From Phocaeicola sp. (GTDB lineage Bacteria; Bacteroidota; Bacteroidia; Bacteroidales; Bacteroidaceae): a stretch of 19,432 nt of DNA. Position numbers and translations under genes: made by a program. Below, piece after piece: positions 1-6,580 of the stretch (its first letter is position 1; each line of letters starts with the position of its first letter). The notes below the pieces were generated by a model that saw nothing but the letters and a program-made list of their open reading frames with translations, searched no databases and had not been told where the DNA came from. The stretch covers positions 1-19,432 of the forward strand of contig JAHHQV010000051.1 in NCBI GenBank assembly GCA_020026175.1, given 5' to 3'.

Positions 1-1
1 T

Positions 2-55
2 ATATATTATTTAGGAAAAGAAGTAGGGGCATTATTCGCCTTTATGATAAAATAA
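2..55 (+). CDS. C-terminal tail of a small peptide or protein cut by the window edge
   Basis: An open frame runs in from the left edge and ends at TAA 53-55, giving 17 residues ending GALFAFMIK. It contains a GxxxG motif (GKEVG) in a hydrophobic setting, as in the cores of two-peptide bacteriocins, and it lies directly upstream of an exporter-type promoter, so it could be the end of another GG-leader peptide. That is inference: only 17 codons are visible, and chance reading is quite possible. Confidence 0.25.
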   Translation: MYYLGKEVGALFAFMIK

Positions 56-93
56 ATATTCTACGACTAAAGAGCAAATGTGAATACTTATCT

Positions 94-149
94 TAACCTA
101 AAGATAACGTAAGCATAACATATCTACTTTTTTATAACGGTTACTTTTG
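94..149 (+). promoter_or_regulatory. TAAC-triplet promoter, duplicated copy of the hlyD promoter
   Basis: TAAC direct repeats lie at 94, 105 and 116 (11-bp steps), followed by the Bacteroidetes -7 element TACTTTTG at 142-149, starting 26 bp after the start of the third repeat. The layout is identical to the promoter at 2515-2570, and sequence identity is near complete from about 137 on. It now drives only a start-less hlyD remnant, although a transcript could run on through the transposase fragment towards the peptide gene at 1105. Confidence 0.7.
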
Positions 150-179
150 TTCCTGTGAAAAGGATATAAAAGTAACCGT
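137..179. promoter_or_regulatory. 12-bp inverted repeat straddling the -7 element (copy 1)
   Basis: ACGGTTACTTTT (137-148) and AAAAGTAACCGT (168-179) are perfect inverted repeats separated by 19 nt. The left arm contains most of the -7 element, so the transcript start should fall inside the dyad. That suggests a DNA operator rather than an RNA hairpin. The same dyad is preserved at 2558-2600. Confidence 0.6.
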
Positions 180-190
180 TTAAATTTTAA

Positions 191-325
191 TTACCGAACG
201 AATGGATAGAGAACGGTATTGAAACATACATCTATCAGCACACAACAAAATCACAGATAATCTACTGGATCGTTTTATTTGCAGTAACTGTCACATTAGT
301 GGCACTGCCCTTTATCTATGTAGAT
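191..325 (+). pseudogene. truncated 5' fragment of a duplicated hlyD-type adaptor gene
   Basis: This stretch matches the first 46 or so codons of the adaptor gene at 2618, encoding its N-terminal segment and the start of its single membrane helix (IIYWIVLFAVTVTLVALPF). A 12-bp stretch present in the intact copy, including the ATG, is missing here, and a TAA lies immediately upstream in frame. Homology stops at about 325, where transposase sequence begins. The adaptor frame happens to continue in frame into the transposase fragment. Without an ATG this is almost certainly a dead remnant. Confidence 0.8.
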
Positions 326-979
326 TTCAAACAACGTTTCGGGATTGATGACTTTGTAGTTGTTGCAGATTCGGGGTTTATGATAAGACGTAACATAGAG
401 CTTTTGCGTTCAGGAAATTACAATTTCATCGTAGGGGCAAGAGTTCGAAAATACTCAGGTAACATTAAAGACTGGATATTGTCATTATCGCATGAAGATG
501 GATTGTTTCACGAATACAGGCTTGACAATGGAGACCGTCTGATAGTTACATACAGCTCCAAACGTGCTGCCAAAGATGCCTATAATCGTACCAAAGGCAT
601 TGAACGTTTAAGAAAAGCCTATGCCTCAGGGAAAATAACAAAGGACAAGATAAACAAGCGTGGATATAGCAAGTTTCTTCTGATTGAGAGTGATGTGGCT
701 GTCAGCATAAACGAAGATAAGATAAAGGAAGATGAGAAATGGGACGGCATGAAAGGATATGTAACCAATACGGAACTTACACCTGAGAAAGTAGTTGCAC
801 AATACAAAGGTCTGTGGGTGGTGGAACGGGCTTTCAGAATATCTAAAGGTACTATTGAAACCAGACCGATATTCCACTTCACGGAAAAACGCATCGAAGC
901 TCATGTATGCTTATGTTTTGTGGCTTATAAGGTTTATTCCTCCATCAGAGGAACAGTTTTAAAATTTGAATTCTATTGA
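326..979 (+). mobile_element. C-terminal fragment of an IS4/IS1634-type DDE transposase
   Basis: About 217 residues of a DDE transposase remain. VVADSGF carries what is probably the second catalytic Asp. Near the C-terminus is the pattern Y-x2-LW-x2-E-x6-K (YKGLWVVERAFRISK), followed by RPIFHF, RIEAHVCLCFVA, as in the IS1634 branch of the IS4 superfamily. Full-length members usually have well over 400 residues, so the N-terminal half and first catalytic Asp are lost, replaced by an in-frame adaptor remnant. The only in-frame start I see is a GTG at 299 inside that remnant. The element should be immobile. No terminal inverted repeat pair or target-site duplication could be identified. Confidence 0.8.
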
Positions 980-998
980 GAGAATTATTATTTGTTGG

Positions 999-1019
999 TA
1001 AATTTGCCAAATTGGCAAA
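999..1019. promoter_or_regulatory. possible -7 element overlapped by a 17-bp dyad
   Basis: TAAATTTG (999-1006) fits the TAnnTTTG -7 consensus and lies about 100 nt upstream of the GG-peptide gene at 1105. It is overlapped by a near-perfect palindrome, TTTGCCAAATTGGCAAA (1003-1019: 8-bp arms, 1-nt centre). The dyad could be an operator, or a remnant of the IS end or its terminator. No TAAC triplet is present here. Confidence 0.35.
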
Positions 1020-1104
1020 GATATCATCAGAATAGTTAGTGGATAAAAATAGCGTGAGCCGAAAAGCTAGGACAGAGTAGGCATAATTAAAAGAATGATA
1101 AGTT

Positions 1105-1236
1105 ATGAAGAACCTTGAAGTACGTGCAATGAGTCAGAATGAACTGGAACAAGTGTCTGGTGGTTGCAAATGGTGCGTTGTTATTGACAGTGTTGCAGAA
1201 ATCGCAAAAACGGTAGTGCATGAATTGCTTAACTAA
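1105..1236 (+). CDS. double-glycine leader peptide, probable secreted bacteriocin-like peptide
   Basis: This 43-residue gene begins MKNLEVRAMSQNELEQVSGG, a classical double-glycine leader: the LxxxELxxVSGG pattern is what C39-peptidase ABC exporters recognise, cutting after GG at residue 20. The 23-residue core starts CKWCVVIDSV. It has two cysteines three residues apart, which could form a small disulfide loop, and then an amphipathic stretch with no strong charge. The matching exporter is encoded at 3812 and its adaptor at 2618. The role (bacteriocin, signal or precursor of a modified peptide) is inferred; no modification enzyme is visible nearby. The ATG is preceded by AT-rich sequence and no clear ribosome binding site, as is normal here. 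Confidence 0.85.
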   Translation: MKNLEVRAMSQNELEQVSGGCKWCVVIDSVAEIAKTVVHELLN

Positions 1237-1248
1237 TTAGTATAAATA

Positions 1249-1289
1249 GTTTCCCTGAATCGAAAAGAAATTTATCGATTCAGGGAAAC
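1249..1289 (+). terminator. strong hairpin between the GG-peptide and protease genes
   Basis: Perfect 15-bp inverted repeats (left arm 1249-1263 starting GTTTCCCTGAATC, right arm 1275-1289) enclose an 11-nt loop, 12 nt after the peptide stop and 17 nt before the protease start. There is no real U-run after it, so it may work as a partial terminator, a 3'-end stabiliser for an abundant peptide mRNA, or an attenuator that sets a high peptide-to-protease ratio. Confidence 0.65.
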
Positions 1290-1306
1290 ATAATATTAAA
1301 TTTTAT

Positions 1307-2506
1307 ATGAAAAAGTATTTAAAAGTGATGTTTTCTATACTAGTATTGTTGATTCTTATCGTGATATGTCTTTATGTATATCCTGTAATTCATTATGGCT
1401 TTCATCAGATTAAAATACGTGAAACACTTTCAGAAAATGAATACCATGAGATTCCTTTCACATATGGTAGCAATAATCATTTTCAGATAAATTGCTCTAT
1501 AAATAATGTTAAAAAGGATTTGTTAATAGATACGAAAGCGACTGGGCTTTTGCGTGAGGATTCGATTCTGAAAATGGGTGGAGAATATTGGGGTAAACTT
1601 CCTTTTTGTTCATCTAACGCATATGGAATTAAAGAAAGAATGAATATTTATAGTTTTAATGATATTTGTCTTGAGAATATAAAAATAAAAGATCCGTTAT
1701 TTTCTTGTGTTAAAAGATCTAATCTTATTTATGATGTTATAGAAGATGGTGTTTGGGGGTCTGATTTACTTGCTATTGGATGTTGGAAATTTGATACAGA
1801 GAATAAGATGGTAAAACTCTTTCATTATAATAATCAACAGGTTTTAGAAAAAGAATCTAATGGGCTTGTTAAAATAAAAGGAGGTTTGAAGGATAATGGA
1901 ATAACAGTTTATGTCAATGAAATAAAACAAAATTGTCGTTTTACATTAGATTTAGGATATTCAGGTACTATAGAAGTAGATAATAGAACTGCAGATTTGC
2001 TTATGAGTAAAATTAATTATAAACAAATATATTCGGTTCTTGATAATGGAATGAGAGATACTGTTACAATTTTTGAGGATGTGCAAGTCTCTATTGCTGG
2101 TATAAATGTAGAAAAATGTCAAGTAGCTAATATACGAAGTGTAAACGGAAATTATATAGGTGCTAAGTTTATGCAGAATTTTAATTTTATTTTAATTTAT
2201 GGAGAAGAAAAAGGACATTTATGTAAGCATTTGTATTTACAAAAAAGAGCAAAAGGAACGTTAAATTTTCAGTGCCAATATAGAATTTCAAAATATGGTA
2301 TGAATATTGAGCGTAAAAATGGAAATTTTATATTGACTGCTTTAATGAAAAATAGTAAGGCTGAACAGATTGGTCTTAGGATTGGAGATGAAATAATAAA
2401 AATTAATGATTTGTCAGAAGAATTTATAGATGATATGATGTTAGATTCCTTAAATCAATTGAAAATTACAGTAAAGAATAGAGGTGAGTTTAAACTTAGT
2501 ATGTGA
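1307..2506 (+). CDS. membrane-anchored double-lobed aspartic protease-like protein with PDZ domain
   Basis: This 399-residue protein has an N-terminal membrane anchor (about residues 7-27). Two retropepsin-like lobes follow. Lobe one has LLIDTKATG at 72-80, where Asp75 is catalytic but the usual DTG is altered to DTK, and a GVWGSDLL strand motif near 148. Lobe two has FTLDLGYSG at 212-220 (Asp215) and a YIGAKFMQNF motif near 283. Residues from about 325 to the end resemble a PDZ domain (KAEQIGLRIGDEIIKIND). The family is the periplasmic aspartyl protease/PDZ group common in Bacteroidetes. Sitting between a GG-peptide and its exporter, it may trim, destroy or bind the peptide; that is inference. 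Because of the altered first triad it may not be catalytic. Composition is clearly more AT-rich than hlyD, which hints at separate ancestry. Confidence 0.75.
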   Translation: MKKYLKVMFSILVLLILIVICLYVYPVIHYGFHQIKIRETLSENEYHEIPFTYGSNNHFQINCSINNVKKDLLIDTKATGLLREDSILKMGGEYWGKLPFCSSNAYGIKERMNIYSFNDICLENIKIKDPLFSCVKRSNLIYDVIEDGVWGSDLLAIGCWKFDTENKMVKLFHYNNQQVLEKESNGLVKIKGGLKDNGITVYVNEIKQNCRFTLDLGYSGTIEVDNRTADLLMSKINYKQIYSVLDNGMRDTVTIFEDVQVSIAGINVEKCQVANIRSVNGNYIGAKFMQNFNFILIYGEEKGHLCKHLYLQKRAKGTLNFQCQYRISKYGMNIERKNGNFILTALMKNSKAEQIGLRIGDEIIKINDLSEEFIDDMMLDSLNQLKITVKNRGEFKLSM

Positions 2507-2514
2507 TATGATTT

Positions 2515-2570
2515 TAACATAGTGATAACATAAGCATAACATATTCTCTTTTTCAGAACGGTTACTTTTG
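2515..2570 (+). promoter_or_regulatory. TAAC-triplet promoter of the adaptor/exporter operon
   Basis: TAAC repeats lie at 2515, 2526 and 2537 in exact 11-bp steps. The -7 element TACTTTTG is at 2563-2570. The third repeat sits where a -33 box would normally be, as expected for a response-regulator-activated promoter. It lies immediately upstream of the adaptor gene at 2618. Confidence 0.75.
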
Positions 2571-2600
2571 TTCCTGTGAAAAGGATATAAAAGTAACCGT
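2558..2600. promoter_or_regulatory. 12-bp inverted repeat straddling the -7 element (copy 2)
   Basis: ACGGTTACTTTT (2558-2569) and AAAAGTAACCGT (2589-2600) pair perfectly over a 19-nt spacer. Their position around the expected transcript start suggests a repressor operator on the adaptor/exporter promoter. The other three TAAC-triplet promoters lack it. Confidence 0.6.
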
Positions 2601-2617
2601 TTAAATTTTAATCAGAT

Positions 2618-3787
2618 ATGTTATTACCGAACGAATGGATAGAAAATAGTATTGAAACATACATCTATCAGCACACAACAAAATCGCAGATAATCTACTG
2701 GATCGTTTTATTTGCAGTAACTGTCACATTAGTGGCACTGCCCTTTATCTATGTAGATATTTCCATACAAGGAAGTGGAGTAGTGAGACCGGTAGCGGAA
2801 AAAGCAGAAATAACTTCTTCTATTACAGAAATTGTAGATTCAGTTTTTGTAAAGGAAGGAGAGCAGGTTAACAAGGGTGACGTGATACTAAGATTCAGAA
2901 CCAATAGTTCTGATTATAAAATCAATTATCAGACCAGCCGACTGAATGATTGCAGCGCACAGCTTGCCGACCTTGCTTTTCTGGCAGAGGGCGATTGTCC
3001 GAAGCTCTTCAGTTCTCCGGTAAGACAACAGGAATATGCCTATTTCATTCGTAAAAAACAGGAACTGGAAACAGGATTGGCACAAGCTGAAAAGGAATAT
3101 TTCAGAAATAAAACATTGTTTGAGAAGAAAGTTATCTCTGAGGAGGAATACGACAGTTACTATTTCAAGTACAAAAGCCAACAAAATGAATTGGCATCGC
3201 TGGTACAAAGCCAGATCAGTACATGGCAGGCAGACCAGAATACATACAGGAATTCATACAATGAAATGAGTACCAACCTGAAGCAGGAAATAAAAGATAA
3301 GGATATGTATATTGTCCGTAGCCCGGTAGATGGAACTGTTGACCAGTTCTCTGGAGTATATCGTGGCAGCAGCATTCAGGCAGGACAGTCTTTAGCTGTC
3401 ATAAGCCCCGACTCAACACTATGTATTGAGGTATATGTCACACCAAGAAATATCGGATTCATGAGTGTTGGCATGCCTGTAAATGTGCAGGTGGAATCCT
3501 TCAATTACAACGAATGGGGAACAATACCGGGAAAAGTGAAGGATATATCATCAGACTTCCTGACAGACAGTCAGGGAAATTCCTTCTACAAGGTAAAATG
3601 TGAAATGGAGCGCGACTTCCTTCAACTGAAGAGCGGGAGGATAGGAAAGCTGAAAAAAGGAATGACGGTAAATGCACATTTTATGGTAACAAGACGGTCA
3701 TTGTTCGACCTGCTTTATCAGAAGATGGACGGATGGGTAAATCCGAAGCAGTATGAGAATGAAACGATGGTAGCTAAACTGAATTGA
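2618..3787 (+). CDS. HlyD-family periplasmic adaptor of a peptide exporter
   Basis: This 389-residue adaptor subunit of a type I secretion system links the inner-membrane ABC exporter to the outer-membrane channel. It has a short cytoplasmic N-terminus and a single membrane helix (about residues 25-45). A first biotinyl-lipoyl half follows (VDSVFVKEGEQVNKGDVIL, about 74-92), then a long coiled-coil hairpin (about 100-230) and the second lipoyl half (VRSPVDGTV near 232). The C-terminal beta-barrel domain runs to the end. Its length is normal for bacteriocin-export adaptors. The start at 2618 is set by the ATG before LLPNEW and by the promoter just upstream. The exporter gene follows after 24 nt, so the two are one operon. 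Its 5' end is duplicated at 191-325. Confidence 0.9.
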   Translation: MLLPNEWIENSIETYIYQHTTKSQIIYWIVLFAVTVTLVALPFIYVDISIQGSGVVRPVAEKAEITSSITEIVDSVFVKEGEQVNKGDVILRFRTNSSDYKINYQTSRLNDCSAQLADLAFLAEGDCPKLFSSPVRQQEYAYFIRKKQELETGLAQAEKEYFRNKTLFEKKVISEEEYDSYYFKYKSQQNELASLVQSQISTWQADQNTYRNSYNEMSTNLKQEIKDKDMYIVRSPVDGTVDQFSGVYRGSSIQAGQSLAVISPDSTLCIEVYVTPRNIGFMSVGMPVNVQVESFNYNEWGTIPGKVKDISSDFLTDSQGNSFYKVKCEMERDFLQLKSGRIGKLKKGMTVNAHFMVTRRSLFDLLYQKMDGWVNPKQYENETMVAKLN

Positions 3788-3811
3788 TTGTGAATATAGA
3801 ATAAAAGAATT

Positions 3812-5977
3812 ATGTATAGAAAAGGAATCAAAATTAAACAGCATGACATTACTGACTGCGGTGCTGCATGTCTTGCCTCTGTATGTGCACATTATGGACT
3901 TCAATTCCCTGTTGCCCGCATCCGCCAGTATGCCTTTACAGACCAAAAGGGAACTAACGTATTGGGGATGATTGAAGCAGCAAACCGTCTCGGACTTTCA
4001 GCAAAAGGTGTAAGAGCACAGTTTGAAGCTCTTTCCATCGTACCTAAACCAACAATTGCACATGTGATTGTGCACGAGCATTTGCAGCACTTTATTGTCC
4101 TGTATAAGGTAGAAAAGGAACACATTACCTATATGGATCCCGGTGACGGTAAAATGCATAAGGTTACGAATGCTGAGTTCCAGAAAATGTGGACAGGTGT
4201 ACTTGTTCTGATGGAACCGGAGGAGACCTTTAAAAAGGGAAACATGAAAACGAGCATGACAAGGAAATTCTTCTCACTTCTGGCTCCACATAAGAGTGTC
4301 ATGATGCAGGCTGTATTCGGGGCGTTAATATACAGTATATTAGGACTTTCTACTTCTGTATATGTAGGTAAGATTACTGATTATGTCCTGGTAGACGGAA
4401 ATATCAACCTGCTTAACCTTATGGGAATTGTGATGATTATTATTCTGATACTTCGTACTTTCATAGGGTCAATGAAAAGCATTCTGGCATTGAAGACTGG
4501 GCAAAGAATAGATGCGGCTCTGATTCTCGGTTACTATAAGCATTTGCTGACATTGCCGCAACAGTTTTTCGATACCATGCGTGTGGGAGAAATCATTTCG
4601 CGTGTGAACGATGCGGTGAAGATACGAAACTTTATCAACAATGTATCTCTTGATCTGGTAGTAAACATGATGATTCTGTTATTCTCGGTAGGTTTGATGT
4701 TCGTGTATTCGTGGGAACTTGCCTTGGTGACATTGGCATCAGCTCCGTTATTTTTGCTCATTTTCTGGGCTTTCAATAGGCTGAACAGAAAATATCAACG
4801 CGGCATCATGGAGAGCAGTGCAGATCTGGAGTCTCAGTTGGTTGAATCTATAAATTCCATTTCCACTATCAAGCGTTTCGGTATAGAAGACTTTGCGAAT
4901 TTGAAAACAGAAACACGTTTTGTACATCTCCTGAAGAACACCTATCGCAGCATTTATGGGGCAATCATGGCTCAGGGAGGTATCCAGTTTGTATCAACCG
5001 CAATAACAATTGCTGTGCTATGGATGGGAAGTGTTCTGGTCATAGACAAGGAACTTACACCTGGTACGCTGATGGTATTCTATTCGCTTATCAGTTATGT
5101 CATATCACCGATAGGGTCATTGATTTCATCCAACCAGACAATACAGGATGCGCTGATTGCAGCAGATCGCCTTTTTCAGATTATGGATCTTGAGCGTGAA
5201 CAGGATGACAGCCAGAAAATAGAACTCAGAAAGGATATGATCGGTGATATTGTGTTTGAGAATGTATCATTCCGATACGGCTCCCGTAAGGAGGTATTTA
5301 ACGGACTCAACCTGAAGATTGATAAAGGAAAGACCACTGCAGTCATCGGTGAGAGTGGGTCCGGTAAAACTACACTCATATCATTGCTTCAACATATTTA
5401 TCCGATTCAAAGTGGTCAGATACGTATTGGTGGATATGATATTTCCCAAATAAGCAATAAGAGCCTTCGTAGTCTTGTTGGTACTGTACCGCAGCAAATT
5501 GAGCTTTTTGCCGGTACTATTATAGAGAATATAGCAGTTGGTGACCTCCAACCTGATATGAAGCGTATTGTAGATTTGGTAGAACAACTTGGTTTGAAGG
5601 ACTTTATTGAGCGTCTCCCCAATGGCTACATGACCTATATAGGAGAACATGGAGCTTCTTTATCTGGTGGTGAACGTCAGCGAATAGCCATAGCCCGTGC
5701 GCTGTATAAGGAGCCGGAAATTCTGATTTTTGATGAAGCGACTTCTTCCTTGGACTCAATATCTGAGAAGCATGTAAAGAAAATACTCGATGCACTGGCC
5801 AGTTCCGGAAAGACAGTCATTATCATTGCTCATCGTTTGAGTACTGTAAAAAATGCAGATATGATTGTGGTACTTGACAATGGTAAGGTTTCCGAAACCG
5901 GTACGCATAAGCAATTGTTTAATTCCAATGGAATTTACAACAGATTATGGAATGAGCTGTTTGATCAGTTGGATTAA
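3812..5977 (+). CDS. C39-peptidase-containing ABC exporter for double-glycine peptides
   Basis: This 721-residue three-part exporter cuts the leader after GG and moves the core peptide across the inner membrane. The N-terminal C39 peptidase (1-135) has oxyanion Gln10, catalytic Cys16 (TDCGAACL), His93 (LQHFIVLY) and Asp109 (MDPGDG), all intact. A six-helix transmembrane region spans about 160-450. The nucleotide-binding domain has Walker A GESGSGKTT (near 512-520), signature LSGGE (near 617), Walker B ILIFDEAT (near 637) and a switch His in AHRLS. Length fits PCAT/LagD-type exporters. It is co-transcribed with the adaptor gene upstream and is followed by two GG-peptide genes, its likely substrates, along with the peptide at 1105. 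Confidence 0.95.
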   Translation: MYRKGIKIKQHDITDCGAACLASVCAHYGLQFPVARIRQYAFTDQKGTNVLGMIEAANRLGLSAKGVRAQFEALSIVPKPTIAHVIVHEHLQHFIVLYKVEKEHITYMDPGDGKMHKVTNAEFQKMWTGVLVLMEPEETFKKGNMKTSMTRKFFSLLAPHKSVMMQAVFGALIYSILGLSTSVYVGKITDYVLVDGNINLLNLMGIVMIIILILRTFIGSMKSILALKTGQRIDAALILGYYKHLLTLPQQFFDTMRVGEIISRVNDAVKIRNFINNVSLDLVVNMMILLFSVGLMFVYSWELALVTLASAPLFLLIFWAFNRLNRKYQRGIMESSADLESQLVESINSISTIKRFGIEDFANLKTETRFVHLLKNTYRSIYGAIMAQGGIQFVSTAITIAVLWMGSVLVIDKELTPGTLMVFYSLISYVISPIGSLISSNQTIQDALIAADRLFQIMDLEREQDDSQKIELRKDMIGDIVFENVSFRYGSRKEVFNGLNLKIDKGKTTAVIGESGSGKTTLISLLQHIYPIQSGQIRIGGYDISQISNKSLRSLVGTVPQQIELFAGTIIENIAVGDLQPDMKRIVDLVEQLGLKDFIERLPNGYMTYIGEHGASLSGGERQRIAIARALYKEPEILIFDEATSSLDSISEKHVKKILDALASSGKTVIIIAHRLSTVKNADMIVVLDNGKVSETGTHKQLFNSNGIYNRLWNELFDQLD

Positions 5978-5986
5978 AAATAAAGA

Positions 5987-6000
5987 ACTATTGCAATAGT
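5987..6000. repeat. 14-bp perfect palindrome after the exporter gene
   Basis: ACTATTGCAATAGT is a perfect palindrome with no loop, 9 nt after the exporter stop and 36 nt before the next peptide gene. It is too tight for a hairpin terminator; it could be a protein-binding dyad or simple chance. Confidence 0.3.
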
Positions 6001-6036
6001 ATAATTATAATTTTATCAACCTAAAAATTTTAAATA

Positions 6037-6219
6037 ATGGAAAGAACAAATGTAAAAAAAATCGTTGCTTTATCAGAAAAGGGAAGTCAATAAATAGAAG
6101 GAGGCATTGTCCAATTTCATATTGGAGCAATAATTGGAGGGTTTATATATGATTGTATTTCTGAACCTGGAGATTGTATAAAAGGATTTTGTGATGGTAT
6201 GAACAATGGTCTTAAATAG
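6037..6219 (+). pseudogene. GG-leader peptide gene interrupted by a stop just before the cleavage site
   Basis: The frame opens with MERTNVKKIVALSEKGSQ, meets TAA at 6091-6093, and continues in the same frame as IEGGIVQFHIGAIIGG and on to TAG 6217-6219. If the stop were one residue (CAA to TAA would make it Gln), the product would be 60 residues with a normal leader ending in IEGG and a 37-residue core. That core has a GxxxG motif (GAIIG) and three cysteines (YDCISEPGDCIKGFCDG). No ATG lies between the stop and the core, so the core cannot be made without readthrough. The short distance to the exporter suggests it is, or was, its substrate. A nonsense mutation is the simplest reading; a sequencing error or programmed readthrough remain possible. 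Confidence 0.75.
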
Positions 6220-6227
6220 TTTTTATT

Positions 6228-6374
6228 ATGAGAGATTTAACAATGACAGATATGGTGAACACACATGGTGGTTCTACACTTTCGTACTATGTTTTTTGGT
6301 TCCTAGGTAGATCGTTTGTATCGCCTGCAGAACTTAATAAGAATGGTATGAATCCAGTACACTTATGGAACTAA
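6228..6374 (+). CDS. short GG-leader peptide, possible partner of the interrupted peptide
   Basis: This 48-residue gene starts 8 nt after the stop of the preceding peptide frame. The leader MRDLTMTDMVNTHGG is short (15 residues) but keeps hydrophobic positions before GG. The 33-residue core begins STLSYYVFWFLGRSF, an aromatic hydrophobic stretch followed by a polar tail ending NPVHLWN. Close pairing of two GG-peptides behind an exporter is the usual layout of two-peptide (class IIb) bacteriocins, though this core lacks a GxxxG motif. The function is inferred from leader and context only. Confidence 0.65.
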   Translation: MRDLTMTDMVNTHGGSTLSYYVFWFLGRSFVSPAELNKNGMNPVHLWN

Positions 6375-6411
6375 TAATCAACAGACTATTAGTATTTCTA
6401 TCAATAAATAA

Positions 6412-6489
6412 AGAAGATGAGTTTCTTGTAAATTTCGCTTAGATATTAATAAATAGTTGTCTGAGATGATCTATACAAACTCATCTTCT
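6412..6489 (+). terminator. long-range hairpin after the peptide genes, possible terminator or mRNA-stabilising element
   Basis: AGAAGATGAGTTT (6412-6424) and AAACTCATCTTCT (6477-6489) are perfect 13-bp inverted repeats around a 52-nt loop, which itself can pair (CTTAGA near 6438 with TCTGAG near 6460). It closes the exporter-peptide transcription unit before the membrane-protein gene at 6581. No strong U-run follows. Confidence 0.5.
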
Positions 6490-6580
6490 ATTTAAGTATC
6501 CTACTTTTTAACAAGATGACACTTATAAAAAATATTTACCTCACTGATAAATGTTATAAAAATATCATGAAAATTCAAAT

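Noticed and set aside
299..979. Functional transposase starting at GTG 299
   Set aside because: That start lies inside the hlyD remnant; the N-terminal half and first catalytic Asp are missing.
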